Shown piece after piece: positions 31,774 to 41,334 of a stretch of 64,000 nt of DNA. The number at the start of each line of letters is the position of its first letter. The first letter of the stretch is position 1. The stretch comes from Thiemannella venezuelensis (lineage in GTDB: Bacteria > Actinomycetota > Actinomycetes > Streptosporangiales > Streptosporangiaceae), in the NCBI RefSeq assembly GCF_014203605.1, contig NZ_JACHJJ010000013.1, positions 1 through 64,000 on the forward strand. The letters are read 5' to 3'. The notes under the pieces were generated by a model. The model did no database searches. It was given only the letters and a program-made list of their open reading frames with translations, and was not told where the DNA came from. Position numbers and translations under genes: made by a program.

Positions 31774-33333
31774 ATGAGGCTGGCCCGGCGCCTGGCCGCC
31801 CTGACCGTGACGTCCGGCCTGCTGGCCACCGCGTGCTCCGCTCCCGCGACCGGTCCCGCGGCGCCCGCCGGCGACGCGTTCGTCATCGGCCTCGGCTCCG
31901 AGTTCGAGACGCTCAGCCCCGTGATGGGCTACGCCCCCGACGGCGGGTCCCTGATCTACGAGGGCCTGATGGCCCGGGAACCCGACCTGTCGGTGAAGCC
32001 CGTGCTCGCCGCCGCACCGCCGGTCACCTCCGGCGACGGCAGGACCGTCACCTTCACCCTCCGCGACGGTGTGAGGTTCCACGACGGCAGGCCGCTGACC
32101 AGTGCCGACGTCGAGTACACCTATGAGGCGGTGCTGGAGGAGTCCAACAACTCCCCGATCCGGGGCGACTACGCCGCGATCGAGGAGGTGGACGCGCCCG
32201 ACGCCAGGACCGTGGTGTTCCGGCTCGCCCACCCCTACGCGCCGCTGGTCCAGCGCACCACACTCGGCATCGTGCCCGCCGGCGCCCCGCTGACGGGTGA
32301 TCGGCCGGTCGGTTCCGGGCCGTACCGGTTCGTGTCCAGGATCCCCGGCGACAAGATCGTCCTGGAGGGCAGCAAGGACCACCGGGACGGCGCGCCCGCC
32401 ATCGGCAGGCTGGTGCTGGCCTTCGCCGAGGACGACAACGTGCGGGCCACGCGCATGTCGGCCGGGGAGTTCGACGCCGCGATCCTGCCGCCCAGGGCCG
32501 CCGCGCGCTTCGAGGGGCAGCCGGGTCTCACGGTGCACAAGGTGCCCAGCGCCGACTACCGGGGCATCATGTTCCCGCTCGGCCGGCCGGTCACCGGGGA
32601 CCGCGCGATCCGCAGGGCCTTCAGCCTGGCCATCGACCGCAAGGCGATGGTGGACACCGTCCTGGCCGGGGCGGGAGAACCCGCCTTCGGCCCGGTCTCC
32701 CCCGCCACCTCCTGGCACAACCCCGAGGTGACCGGCTCCCCCGCCGCCGACCCCGAGGCGGCGCGCAAGGCGCTCGAGGAGGGCGGCTGGGCGCCCGGCG
32801 AGGACGGGATCCACGTCAAGGACGGCGTGCGGGCCTCCTTCACACTCATGTACCCGGCCGGGGACTCGCTCCGCAAGGAGCTCGCGCTGGCCGTGGCCTC
32901 CGACGCCAGGAAGATCGGGGTGGACGTCCGGCTCGCCGGCCTCGACTGGGACGCGATCGAACCGCGCATGTCCCAGGACGCCCTGATCATGGGCTGGGGC
33001 AGCCCGTACGACCCCGACTACGTCAACTACGAGCTGTTCCACAGCTCCTACGCGGGCAAGGGCTTCTTCAACCCGGGCCGCTACGGCGACCCCGAGGTGG
33101 ACGACCTCCTGGAGACCGGGCGCGAGTCCGGCGACGAGGCCGTCCGGAGGAAGGCCTACCGCGACTTCCAGAAGATCGTGCGCGACGACGAGGTCTGGAC
33201 CTACCTGGTCTTCCTCAAGCACGTCTACGTGATCCGCGGGGACTACCGGGGCGTGCGGCCCGGCGTGGACGCCCACGAGCACGCCACCGGCGGGCTGTTC
33301 CGCGACATCCACACCTGGAAGCCCGCCCCGTGA
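31774..33333 (+). CDS. nikA: Nickel/peptide-class ABC substrate-binding lipoprotein
   Basis: The protein has 519 residues with a lipoprotein signal ending at Cys21 (GLLATACSAP). It is a family-5 solute-binding protein: FVIGLGSEFETLSPVMGYAP, VTFTLRDGVRFHDGRPLTSADVEYTYEAVL (quoted in part), PVGSGPYRF, and IRRAFSLAIDRKAMV. This family includes oligopeptide, dipeptide and nickel binders. The Nur-box-like operator at 31712-31728 and the NikABCDE gene order favour nickel (probably as a chelate). Substrate choice is inferred, not shown by residues. Its stop overlaps the GTG of the first permease. Confidence 0.75.
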   Translation: MRLARRLAALTVTSGLLATACSAPATGPAAPAGDAFVIGLGSEFETLSPVMGYAPDGGSLIYEGLMAREPDLSVKPVLAAAPPVTSGDGRTVTFTLRDGVRFHDGRPLTSADVEYTYEAVLEESNNSPIRGDYAAIEEVDAPDARTVVFRLAHPYAPLVQRTTLGIVPAGAPLTGDRPVGSGPYRFVSRIPGDKIVLEGSKDHRDGAPAIGRLVLAFAEDDNVRATRMSAGEFDAAILPPRAAARFEGQPGLTVHKVPSADYRGIMFPLGRPVTGDRAIRRAFSLAIDRKAMVDTVLAGAGEPAFGPVSPATSWHNPEVTGSPAADPEAARKALEEGGWAPGEDGIHVKDGVRASFTLMYPAGDSLRKELALAVASDARKIGVDVRLAGLDWDAIEPRMSQDALIMGWGSPYDPDYVNYELFHSSYAGKGFFNPGRYGDPEVDDLLETGRESGDEAVRRKAYRDFQKIVRDDEVWTYLVFLKHVYVIRGDYRGVRPGVDAHEHATGGLFRDIHTWKPAP

Positions 33334-34439
33334 AGAACCCGCCCGAATCCCCGCCCGGCCCGGTCCCGCCCGCGGCCCCGCCCTCCACGGGCGGATCCTC
33401 CGCGTCCAAGGCTCCGCAAGCCCTTCCGGGCCGCCCGGCGCGGCGGTCCTCCGGGCTGGGGGCGTCACTCGCCCGCATGGCGGCCTGGCGGCTGGCCTTC
33501 GCCGTACCGCTCCTGCTCGCGGTGACGGCCGGCATGTTCGCCCTGGCCCAGGCGTCCCCCTTCGACCCGGTCCGCCAGTACCTGGGGGACCGCGCCGTGG
33601 TCACCGACCCGGCCGTCGTCGAGCGGATCCGGGCCAACTGGGGCATCGACCGGCCGGTCCTGGAGCAGTACGCCACCTGGCTGGGCAACCTCCTGCGGGG
33701 CGACCTCGGCGACTCCCGCTCGCTGCACCTGCCGGTGGCGCAGGTCATCGCCGAGCGGCTGCCGTGGACCCTGCTCGCCACCTCCGCGGCGATCGTGCTG
33801 ATGCTGGCCGGCAGCCTGGTGGCCGGCGCCCTGGCGGCATGGCGGCGCGGCTCCTGGCTGGACCGGGTGATCGTCGGGGGCGCGTTCGCCAACGAGGCGG
33901 CCCCGGTGTTCTGGCTCGGGCTGCTGGCGATCTGGGTGTTCGCGGTGAAGCTGGCCTGGCTGCCCGCGGGCGGTCTGACCGACGCCGCCTCCACCGCCGT
34001 GGAGGTCGGGGACGTGGCCGCGCACATGGTGCTGCCGGTGACGGTGCTGGCGGTCTCCCAGTCGTCGTGGCTGGTCCTGTACGTCCGCGAGTCGGTCGTC
34101 GGCACCCTGCGGGAGGACTTCGTGACCGGCGCGCGCGCCCGCGGCCTGCGCGAGCGGACCGTGCTGGTCCGGCACGCGCTCCGCTCGGCGCTGCTGCCCT
34201 TCCTGACCCTGCTGGGCGCGCGCGTCCCGGAGCTGGTCACCGGGGCGATCCTGGTGGAGACCGTCTTCTCCTGGCCCGGCGTCGCCTCCGCCTCGGTGCA
34301 CGCCGCGCTCTCCGCGGACTTCCCGCTGCTGGCCGCGCTCACCCTGCTCGGCACCCTCGCCGTCGTCGGCGGCAACCTGCTGGCCGACGCCGCCTACACC
34401 GTCGCCGACCCGCGCGTGCGCGTCCTGGGAGTGGGCTGA
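33330..34439 (+). CDS. nikB: ABC permease, NikB/DppB type
   Basis: The protein has 369 residues from a GTG overlapping the nikA stop. A Pro/Ser-rich cytoplasmic N-terminus of about 45 residues, longer than usual, precedes the DppB fold: AWRLAFAVPLLLAVTAGMFA, WLGNLLRGDLGDSRS, and six membrane segments. The EAA-type coupling loop VTGARARGLRERTVLVRHAL contacts the ATPases. It forms the membrane channel with the next permease. The 54-bp gap to nikC contains the hairpin motif (copy 3), so NikC is not translationally coupled as the other genes are. Confidence 0.85.
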   Translation: MKNPPESPPGPVPPAAPPSTGGSSASKAPQALPGRPARRSSGLGASLARMAAWRLAFAVPLLLAVTAGMFALAQASPFDPVRQYLGDRAVVTDPAVVERIRANWGIDRPVLEQYATWLGNLLRGDLGDSRSLHLPVAQVIAERLPWTLLATSAAIVLMLAGSLVAGALAAWRRGSWLDRVIVGGAFANEAAPVFWLGLLAIWVFAVKLAWLPAGGLTDAASTAVEVGDVAAHMVLPVTVLAVSQSSWLVLYVRESVVGTLREDFVTGARARGLRERTVLVRHALRSALLPFLTLLGARVPELVTGAILVETVFSWPGVASASVHAALSADFPLLAALTLLGTLAVVGGNLLADAAYTVADPRVRVLGVG

Positions 34440-34448
34440 CGTGAGCCC

Positions 34449-34496
34449 CTCCCCGCGTCCGGCGACGGGGTCTCCGTGCTCCGAGGAGATTCGATG
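34449..34496 (+). repeat. Hairpin + CTCC/GGAG motif abutting the nikC start codon (copy 3)
   Basis: CCCCG (34451-34455) pairs with CGGGG (34466-34470), then TCTCC (34471-34475) is followed by GGAGA (34485-34489) and TTCGATGA, whose ATG at 34494 starts nikC. CTCCCC-(A/G)-CG and GGGGTCTCC plus AGGAGATTCGATGA match the flank of the TnpB element (about 227-276) closely. It interrupts an otherwise tightly overlapping operon. Confidence 0.65.
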
Positions 34497-35387
34497 ACCG
34501 CCCCCGCGACCGCCCCCGCACCGGTGCCGGAGCCCGGCGCCGCGCCCTCCCGCCGCCCCCGCACCGGCCCCCGGTGGCCGGTACGGCTCGCCGCCGCCGT
34601 CCTGGCCGCGCTCGGGCTGGCCGTCCTGCTGGTCCCGCCGCTGGTCCAGCTCGACCAGCAACTGGTGGACCTGCGCTCGGCGGGACTGCCGCCCTCCTTC
34701 GAGCACCCGCTGGGCACCGACCAGGTCGGCCGGGACGTGCTGCTCCGGTCGGTCTACGGCCTGCGCGTGTCGTTCCTCGTCGGACTGGTGGCCGCGCTGG
34801 TCAGCATGGTCATCGGCGGCCTGGTGGGCCTGGCGGCCGGCAGCCTGGGGGGCGTGCCCGACCGGCTGATCATGCGGGTGGTCGACGGCTTCACCTCCGT
34901 GCCGCACCTGCTGTTCGGCATCTTCATCGTGGCGATGTTCTCGCCCAGCCCGGTCGCGGTGGTCGTCTCGGTGGGCGTGACGCACTGGACGACGGCGGCG
35001 CGGATCGTGCGCTCGGAGGTGCTGTCGCTGCGGTCGCGGCCCTTCGTGGAGGCCGCGATCTCCGGGGGCGCGGGCCGGCTGCGGGTGGTCCGCCGCCACC
35101 TGGCACCGCACCTGGCGCCGCACCTGCTGCTGGCCACGGTGCTGATGGTGCCGCACGCGATCTGGCACGAGACCGCGCTGAGCTTCCTCGGCCTGGGGCT
35201 CCCCGCCCACCTGGCCTCGCTCGGCAACATGATCAACGACGGCCAGCGCTCCCTGCTGGCCGGGGACTGGTGGTCGAGCCTGGTGCCCGGCCTGTTCATC
35301 CTGGTCCCCACGCTGGCCGTGGCCGTGCTCGGGCAGCACTGGCGCGACCGGCTCAACCCCCGCCTGCGATCGGAGCTGTCCCTGTGA
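34494..35387 (+). CDS. nikC: ABC permease, NikC/DppC type
   Basis: The protein has 297 residues from the ATG at 34494 (MTAPATAPAPVPEPG), with GGAGA five bases upstream inside the hairpin motif. The DppC features are HPLGTDQVGRDVLLRSVYGL, then LVGLVAALVSMVIGGLVGLA. The coupling loop is FVEAAISGGAGRLRVVRRHL, and the C-terminal signature is HETALSFLGLGLPAHLASLG. It pairs with NikB to form the import channel. Six membrane segments are present. The extended Pro/Ala N-terminus is cytoplasmic. Its stop overlaps the GTG of the first ATPase. Confidence 0.87.
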   Translation: MTAPATAPAPVPEPGAAPSRRPRTGPRWPVRLAAAVLAALGLAVLLVPPLVQLDQQLVDLRSAGLPPSFEHPLGTDQVGRDVLLRSVYGLRVSFLVGLVAALVSMVIGGLVGLAAGSLGGVPDRLIMRVVDGFTSVPHLLFGIFIVAMFSPSPVAVVVSVGVTHWTTAARIVRSEVLSLRSRPFVEAAISGGAGRLRVVRRHLAPHLAPHLLLATVLMVPHAIWHETALSFLGLGLPAHLASLGNMINDGQRSLLAGDWWSSLVPGLFILVPTLAVAVLGQHWRDRLNPRLRSELSL

Positions 35388-36436
35388 CCGAGCCCATCAC
35401 CGCAGGGTCCGCCGTGCATCCCGCCCGCGCGGAACCGCCCGCCGCGCAGACGAGACGGCTGCGGGCCGAGGGGCTGACGGTCTCCTTCCGGCTCCCGGAC
35501 GCGACGGTGCGGGCGGTCTCCGGCGCGGACTTCGAGGTACGGCCCGGCCGCTGCCTGGCCCTGGTCGGCGAGTCCGGCTGCGGCAAGTCCGTGCTGGCCC
35601 ACGCGCTGCTCGGGCTGCTGCCCGGCAACGCCGAGGTCTCCGGGCGGGTCCTGCTGGAGCAGGACGGGCAGGAGCTGGAGCTCGTCGGCGCACCGCAGGC
35701 CGTACTGGCCCGGCGGGTGCGGGGGCGCTCGATCGGGCTGATCCCGCAGAGCCCCGCCACCCACCTGACCCCGGTGCGGACCGCGCGGGCGCAGCTGGAG
35801 GAGGCGCTGCGCGAGCTGGGCGCGGCCCGGCCCCGGGAGAGGGCGGACGAGCTCGCCGAGCGGCACGGCCTGCACCCGGCCGACCTCGACCGCTACCCGC
35901 ACGAGCTGTCGGGCGGCATGGCGCAGCGGGTGGCCAACGCGATGGCGCTGGCGGGGGACCCGTGGCTGCTCCTGGCCGACGAGCCGACCAGCGGGCTGGA
36001 CAGGCCGCTGGTGGACCGGGCCATGGCCGCGCTGCGGGAGCTGTGCGACGAGGGCCGGGCCGTCCTGCTGATCACGCACGACCTGCGGGCGGCGGAACGG
36101 GTCGCCGACGACGTCGCGGTGATGTACGCCGGCCGCCTGGTCGAGGCCGGCCCCGCCGGGAAGGTCCTGCACCGCCCGCGCCACCCCTACGCCGCCGGGC
36201 TGGCCGCCGCCCGGCCCGACCGGGCGTTCGTCCCGATCCCGGGCATGCCGCCGGAGCTGACCCGGCTCCCGGACGGCTGCGCCTTCGCCCCGCGCTGCTC
36301 GGCGGCGGGCGCCGCCTGCGCGGTCCCGCCGCCGACGACCGGCGGTGTGGCCTGCCACCATCCCCTTCCGGAGCAGGACGCCCGCGGCGGCGGGGGCTCC
36401 CCGGACCGCGACCCCCTGGAGAGCCGCCGTGCTTGA
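35384..36436 (+). CDS. nikD: ABC transporter ATP-binding protein, NikD/DppD type
   Basis: The protein has 350 residues from a GTG overlapping nikC. Walker A is GESGCGKS, the signature is HELSGGMAQRVANAMAL, Walker B is LLLADEP, and the switch His is in LITHD. The C-terminal oligopeptide/nickel extension (CAFAPRCSAAGAACAVPPPT) with four cysteines is present, as usual in DppD/OppD. It energises import together with NikE. The following gene begins within its last eight bases. Confidence 0.87.
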   Translation: MTEPITAGSAVHPARAEPPAAQTRRLRAEGLTVSFRLPDATVRAVSGADFEVRPGRCLALVGESGCGKSVLAHALLGLLPGNAEVSGRVLLEQDGQELELVGAPQAVLARRVRGRSIGLIPQSPATHLTPVRTARAQLEEALRELGAARPRERADELAERHGLHPADLDRYPHELSGGMAQRVANAMALAGDPWLLLADEPTSGLDRPLVDRAMAALRELCDEGRAVLLITHDLRAAERVADDVAVMYAGRLVEAGPAGKVLHRPRHPYAAGLAAARPDRAFVPIPGMPPELTRLPDGCAFAPRCSAAGAACAVPPPTTGGVACHHPLPEQDARGGGGSPDRDPLESRRA

Positions 36437-37070
36437 GGCCCGCGAGATCACCGTCCGGTACGGCCGGCAGGCCGCGCTGGACCGCCTCTCGTTCACCCTG
36501 GAACCGGGCCGGACGACCGGTCTGGGCGGACCGAGCGGCTGCGGCAAGTCGACGCTGGCCCGGGTGCTCTCGCTGATGCTGCGGCCCGCGTCCGGCACGG
36601 TGACCGTGGACGGCCGGACGGTGCGGGGGTGGCGTCAGCGCGCCCCGCGCGAGCTGCGCACCCGGGTGGCCCTGGTCTACCAGCAGCCGCGCCTGGCGGT
36701 CGATCCGCGGCTCACCCTGGCCGAGATCATCGCCGAGCCGTCGGCCGCCGCGGGCCGGGCCGACCCGGACCGGGCGGCCGCGCTGGCCGCGGAGACGGGC
36801 CTGACCCGCGACCTGCTCACCCGCCGCCCGCACGAGGTGTCCGACGGGCAGCTGCAGCGGGCGTGCGTGGCCCGGGCGCTCTCCCTGGAGCCGCGCTACC
36901 TGATCTGCGATGAGATGACCACCATGCTGGACGCCTCCACCCAGGCCCATCTGGTCGCGGTCGTCGAGGCCTACCGGGAGCGGAGCGGGGCGGGCGTGCT
37001 CGCCGTCAGCCACGACGACGTGCTCCTGTCCCGCTGGGCGCACCGCACCGTGCGGTTCGACCGGCCGTGA
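36429..37070 (+). CDS. nikE: ABC transporter ATP-binding protein, NikE type
   Basis: The protein has 213 residues from the GTG at 36429. Walker A is GPSGCGKST, Walker B is LICDEMT, and the switch His is in VSHDD. The signature reads VSDGQLQRACVARAL, with Asp replacing the first Gly of LSGGQ, a known tolerated variant in this subfamily. It lacks the C-terminal cysteine extension seen in NikD, typical of the shorter NikE partner. It ends the operon. Confidence 0.85.
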   Translation: MLEAREITVRYGRQAALDRLSFTLEPGRTTGLGGPSGCGKSTLARVLSLMLRPASGTVTVDGRTVRGWRQRAPRELRTRVALVYQQPRLAVDPRLTLAEIIAEPSAAAGRADPDRAAALAAETGLTRDLLTRRPHEVSDGQLQRACVARALSLEPRYLICDEMTTMLDASTQAHLVAVVEAYRERSGAGVLAVSHDDVLLSRWAHRTVRFDRP

Positions 37071-37381
37071 CCCGGCAGGGGCCCGTCACGGCCTCCTCCG
37101 CCGTGCGAGGTGTCCGTCCGTCCCGTCTCCGCTACGGCACGTCTCCGCTACGGCAAAGAGTCACAGGACGCCCCCGGATTCCCCTGGCATTTGTGTCAAC
37201 TTCTTGATCTAGCCGGGGGGATCACCCGAAGTTAGAGTCCCTGTCATGATCGGCTTCCCCGCCGGGCGGCCGGTCGCTTCGTCACCCAGCGGGGAGGGCC
37301 GAGGGCCTCCCCAGCCTGCCTCCACCGGGGCGGGCGGGTGGCCTCTGCGCCTTCCTGGACGGATCCCCACAGGGAGGTCTC
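37071..37381. other. 311-bp gap between the nik operon and the subtilase gene
   Basis: No gene is supported. GTCTCCGCTACGGCA is repeated at 37125-37139 and 37141-37155. An AT-richer stretch (about 37190-37235) containing TTCTTGATCTAG and TTAGAGT probably holds the subtilase promoter. A short frame from 37246 overlaps the subtilase GTG and has no recognisable content. Confidence 0.5.
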
Positions 37382-40300
37382 GTGTCAAGGAAGCCCGGTT
37401 TATCCGGTGTGAAACGCGTGGCGATGCTCGCCGCGGGCATCGGGCTCGTCGTGGCGGCGGCGCCGCCGGCGGGCGCCACCCCCACTCCCCCACCGCCCTC
37501 TCCGTCCGCGAAGTGGACGGCGACCCCGCTCACCGGGGGCGAACCCGTCCAGGGCGCGAAGTCGCCCACGGGCAAGCTGGCCCGCAGCGACGAGAAGCTG
37601 CTGAGGTCCACCTCCGGTGAGACGGTCAACGTGATGGTCAAGCTCGACTACGACTCCCTCGCCGCCTACCGGGGCGGGCTGAAGGGCCTCCCCGCGACGA
37701 GCCCGGCCAAGACCGGCAGGCCCCTCGACGTCGGCAGCGCCGACGCCAGGAAGTACGGCGAGCACATCGAGAAGATCGAGAACACCTTCCTCGCCGAACT
37801 GGAGCGGAACGTTCCCGGGGCCAGGGCCGGGCAGCGGCTGCGCACCGTCTACGGCGGCATGGCGCTGAGCATCCCCGCCGACAAGGCCGCCGAGCTGCTG
37901 AAGCTGCCCGGCGTGGCGGCGGTCCAGGACGACCGGCGCGAGCAGCTGCTCACCGACTCCAGCCCCGCCTTCATCGGGGCTCCCGCGATCTACGACAAGC
38001 TCGGCGGCAGCGCCTCCTCGGGCAAGGGCGTCGTCGTGGGCATCCTGGACTCCGGCGTCTGGCCCGAGCACCCCCAGTTCGCCGACCCCGGCACCCTGCC
38101 CGACGCGCCGCCGACCCGCGACGGCGGCCCCCGCCTCTGCGACTTCGGCGACAACCCGCTGACCCCGGCCGCCGACCCCTTCGTCTGCAACGACAAGCTG
38201 ATCGGCGGAGGACCGTTCCTGGAGACCTACAACGCCGTCGTCGGCGGCGAGGTCTACCCCGACAGCGCCCGCGACTCCAACGGGCACGGCACGCACACCG
38301 CGACCACCTCGGCGGGCGGCCCGGTGGCCGACGCCGACCCGCTGGGCATCAGCCGGGGGCCGATCCACGGCATCGCCCCGGCCGCGCACGTCTCGGTCTA
38401 CAAGGTCTGCGGCCTCGCGGGCTGCTACAACTCCGACTCGGTCCAGGCGGTCGGCCGGGCCATCCTCGACGGCGTGCAGGTGATCAACTATTCGATCTCA
38501 GGCGGCTCCTCGCCGTACAGCGACCCGGTCGAGCTGGCCTTCCTCGACGCCTACGCGGCGGGCGTGCTGGTCTCGGCCTCGGCGGGCAACGCCGGCCCCG
38601 GCGCGGACACCGTCGACCACGTCAGCCCGTGGGTGACCACCGTGGCGGCCTCCACGCAGGCCAGGACCTTCCAGTCCACGATCACGCTGGCCGGGTCCGG
38701 CGGCGCCGCGGCCACGCTGAAGGGCGCCTCCATCACGCCGGGCGTCGCCTCCCCGCTCCCGGTGGTGCTCGCCTCGGCGCCGCCGTACTCCAACGCGCTG
38801 TGCACGGCCCCCGCGCCCGCCGGCCTGTTCACCGGGAAGATCGTCGCCTGCGAGCGCGGGCCCGGCCGGGTGCTCAAGAGCTTCAACGTGCGGCAGGGCG
38901 GCGCGGCCGGGATGATCCTCTACAACACCACGCCGCTGGACGTGATGACCGACAACCACTGGCTCCCGACCGTCCACATCGACAAGCCGGAGACCGACGC
39001 CCTGCTCGCCTTCCTGTCCGCGAACCCGGGGGCGACGGCCTCGTTCACCCAGGGCGCCACGACCACCTGGCAGGGCGACGCGATCACCACCTTCTCCTCG
39101 CGCGGGCCCGGCGGGGACTTCCTCAAGCCGGACGTCTCCGCGCCCGGCCTGCACATCCTGGCCGGTCACACGCCGACGCTGGAGGACGCGGCGGGCGGCC
39201 CCCCGGGCAACCTGTACCAGGCCATCGCGGGCACCTCGATGGCGGCGCCGCACGTCGCGGGCGCCGCGGCGCTGGTGTTCGCGCTGCATCCGGACTGGAC
39301 GCCGGGCCAGGTGAAGTCCGCGCTGGAGACGACCGCCAAGACCGCGGTCACCAAGCAGGACCGGACGACCCCCGCCGACCCGTTCGACACCGGCGGCGGC
39401 CGGATCGACCTCACCAAGGCGGGCGACCCCGGCCTGACCCTGGACGAGACCGCGGCGAACTTCGCCGCCTCGGCGGCCGACCCGATGAACCGCATCGACC
39501 TGAACCTGCCGTCGGTGAACGCCCCCGTCATGCCGGGGCTCATCACCGCCAAGCGGACGGTCACCAACGTCACGGACAGAACGCTCACCTACACCGCCTC
39601 CGGCACGACCGTGGACGGTGCGAAGATCGCGGTGCTGCCGCCGGTGTTCACCGTGAAGCCGGGCAAGAGCGTCAAGCTCACCGTGGCGATCACCGCCCCC
39701 GGGCTGCCCGACGGGCAGTACTTCGGTCGGGTGAACCTCAAGCAGGTCGGCGGCAAGCGGCACCTGCACCTGCCGGTGGCGTTCTTCCGCAAGGAGGGCG
39801 CGGTCCCGGTCGAGCAGACCTGCGAGCCGGCCGTCATCGCCCGCACGACCGGTGAGTCGACCTGCACGGTCAAGGTGGACAACACCACACTTCAGGACGC
39901 CGAGGTGACGGCGCTCAGCACGCTCGACGCGCGGCTGCGGCTGAACGGCGTGACCGGGGCGACGCAGATCGGCTCCCAGATCGCCACCGTGAAGACGACG
40001 CTGGCGGCCAGGCAGCCGGACCGGCCGGGCATCGCGCCGGGCACCGGGCCCGCGCCGTACCTCCCGCTCGACGGCTTCGGGGTCGCCCCGACGCCGATCG
40101 GCGACGAGCAGGCGCTGAACTTCACCGTTCCCGAGTTCAGGTTCGCCGGGAAGACGTACACGAGGATCGGCATCGTCTCCAACGGCTACACGGTCGCCGG
40201 AGGCACCACGGGCTCGGCCGACATCGAGGTCACGCCGCAGACCCTGCCCGACCCGGCCCGGCCGAACGGGGTGCTCGCCCCCTACTGGACCGACCTGGAC

Positions 40301-40729
40301 GGCACCGCCGCCCCGGGTGTGTTCGTCGCGACCCTGACCGACGGCGTCAGCGACTGGCTGGTGGTCGAGTGGCGGCTCCACGTCTACGGGACCACCGACC
40401 TGAAGGTCTTCCAGCAGTGGATCGGGCTGAACGGGACCGAGGACATCACCTACACCTACGACCCGGGCGACCTGCCCGGTGAGCCGCCGTCCGGGTACGG
40501 CCTGACGGTCGGCGCCGAGAACGACGAGGGCACCGCCGGCGGGCAGATCGGCGGCCCGCCCACCCAGGATCTGCGGGTGACCAGCACGCCCGGCGCGCCC
40601 GGCGGCACCCTGACCTACACGATGAAGGTCAGGGGCGTCTCCCCGGGGACCGGGACGGTGACGACGAGCACGTCGACGCCGCAGGTCAAGGGCGTCACCA
40701 TCGAGGTCGACCGGATCACGGTGCAGTAG
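37382..40729 (+). CDS. Large secreted subtilisin-like serine protease (S8)
   Basis: The protein has 1115 residues from the GTG at 37382, preceded by GGGAGG. A signal peptide ends near PPAGATPT. An I9-type propeptide spans about residues 45-185. The S8 catalytic domain has the triad Asp223 ([14 protein letters not shown]), His302 ([10 protein letters not shown]) and Ser619 ([14 protein letters not shown]). A PA-like insertion lies between His and Ser (about 440-560), as in cucumisin-like subtilases. Fn3/beta-sandwich domains follow (about 700-800), then a C-terminal domain with a propeller- or lectin-like feel ([20 protein letters not shown]). It is an extracellular protein degrader. It stands alone, with a hairpin terminator downstream. 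Confidence 0.9.
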   Translation: MSRKPGLSGVKRVAMLAAGIGLVVAAAPPAGATPTPPPPSPSAKWTATPLTGGEPVQGAKSPTGKLARSDEKLLRSTSGETVNVMVKLDYDSLAAYRGGLKGLPATSPAKTGRPLDVGSADARKYGEHIEKIENTFLAELERNVPGARAGQRLRTVYGGMALSIPADKAAELLKLPGVAAVQDDRREQLLTDSSPAFIGAPAIYDKLGGSASSGKGVVVGILDSGVWPEHPQFADPGTLPDAPPTRDGGPRLCDFGDNPLTPAADPFVCNDKLIGGGPFLETYNAVVGGEVYPDSARDSNGHGTHTATTSAGGPVADADPLGISRGPIHGIAPAAHVSVYKVCGLAGCYNSDSVQAVGRAILDGVQVINYSISGGSSPYSDPVELAFLDAYAAGVLVSASAGNAGPGADTVDHVSPWVTTVAASTQARTFQSTITLAGSGGAAATLKGASITPGVASPLPVVLASAPPYSNALCTAPAPAGLFTGKIVACERGPGRVLKSFNVRQGGAAGMILYNTTPLDVMTDNHWLPTVHIDKPETDALLAFLSANPGATASFTQGATTTWQGDAITTFSSRGPGGDFLKPDVSAPGLHILAGHTPTLEDAAGGPPGNLYQAIAGTSMAAPHVAGAAALVFALHPDWTPGQVKSALETTAKTAVTKQDRTTPADPFDTGGGRIDLTKAGDPGLTLDETAANFAASAADPMNRIDLNLPSVNAPVMPGLITAKRTVTNVTDRTLTYTASGTTVDGAKIAVLPPVFTVKPGKSVKLTVAITAPGLPDGQYFGRVNLKQVGGKRHLHLPVAFFRKEGAVPVEQTCEPAVIARTTGESTCTVKVDNTTLQDAEVTALSTLDARLRLNGVTGATQIGSQIATVKTTLAARQPDRPGIAPGTGPAPYLPLDGFGVAPTPIGDEQALNFTVPEFRFAGKTYTRIGIVSNGYTVAGGTTGSADIEVTPQTLPDPARPNGVLAPYWTDLDGTAAPGVFVATLTDGVSDWLVVEWRLHVYGTTDLKVFQQWIGLNGTEDITYTYDPGDLPGEPPSGYGLTVGAENDEGTAGGQIGGPPTQDLRVTSTPGAPGGTLTYTMKVRGVSPGTGTVTTSTSTPQVKGVTIEVDRITVQ

Positions 40730-40732
40730 TGC

Positions 40733-40766
40733 CTCCGGGGGCCGGGGACGGTCCCGGCCCCCGGAG
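40733..40766 (+). terminator. 14-bp hairpin after the subtilase gene
   Basis: CTCCGGGGGCCGGG (40733-40746) pairs perfectly with 40753-40766 over a 6-base loop, only 3 bp after the stop. It may serve the convergent CBS gene as well, which ends at 40821. Confidence 0.75.
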
Positions 40767-40820
40767 CACCGCCGTACACCCGGGGCCCGGCACCCGCCGG
40801 ACCCCGGGCCGCCCGCCGGG

Positions 40821-41249
40821 TCAGCGGTGCAGGTAGTCGACCAGGGAGGCCTTCTCGGTCTCCAGGAGCTCGATGGAGCTCTTGACCACGTCGCCGATGC
40901 TGACGATCCCCACCAGGCGGCCGTCGGACACGACCGGGACGTGCCGGATGCGGTGGGTGGTCATGGCCTGGCGCAGGTGGTCGACGTTCGCCTCCGGCGG
41001 GCAGGTCCGGACCTCGGCCGTCATGATGGAGGAGACCGGGGCGCCCAGCACGTCCGCGCCGCGGTCGTGCAGGCGCCGCACCACGTCGCGCTCGGAGACG
41101 ATCCCCGCGATCGACGAGCCGTCCTCGGACACCACCACGGCGCCGATGTTGTTCTCCGCCAGCACCGCCAGCAGCTCGGTGACGGTCGCATCGGGGCGGA
41201 CGGTCGCGACGTGCGATCCCTTGCCCTGCAGAATCGTCCCGATAAGCAT
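40821..41249 (-). CDS. CBS-domain pair protein
   Basis: The protein has 142 residues from the ATG at 41249, the start with best Shine-Dalgarno spacing (AGG eight bases away); an ATG two codons upstream is possible. It consists only of two CBS motifs: VATVRPDATVTELLAVLAEN to GIVSERDVVRRL, and MTAEVRTCPPEANVDHLRQA to GIVSIGDVVKSSIE. The pair forms a Bateman module that binds adenosine nucleotides or S-adenosylmethionine. Stand-alone versions regulate other proteins in response to energy state. No partner is evident; it lies between the subtilase and the PucR-type regulator genes. Confidence 0.88.
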   Translation of the reverse strand: MLIGTILQGKGSHVATVRPDATVTELLAVLAENNIGAVVVSEDGSSIAGIVSERDVVRRLHDRGADVLGAPVSSIMTAEVRTCPPEANVDHLRQAMTTHRIRHVPVVSDGRLVGIVSIGDVVKSSIELLETEKASLVDYLHR

Positions 41250-41334
41250 CGACATCACCTCGGTTCAACCAGGCTCAGGTGTATTCCTACATTGCCCTGC
41301 CGTGCCTCCGCCTAAGCGCCTTCGGCGGCAAACC

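Noticed and set aside
37246-37620. Short open frame upstream of and into the subtilase gene
   Set aside because: It overlaps the signal peptide region of a well-supported gene, has no domain and has only a weak start.
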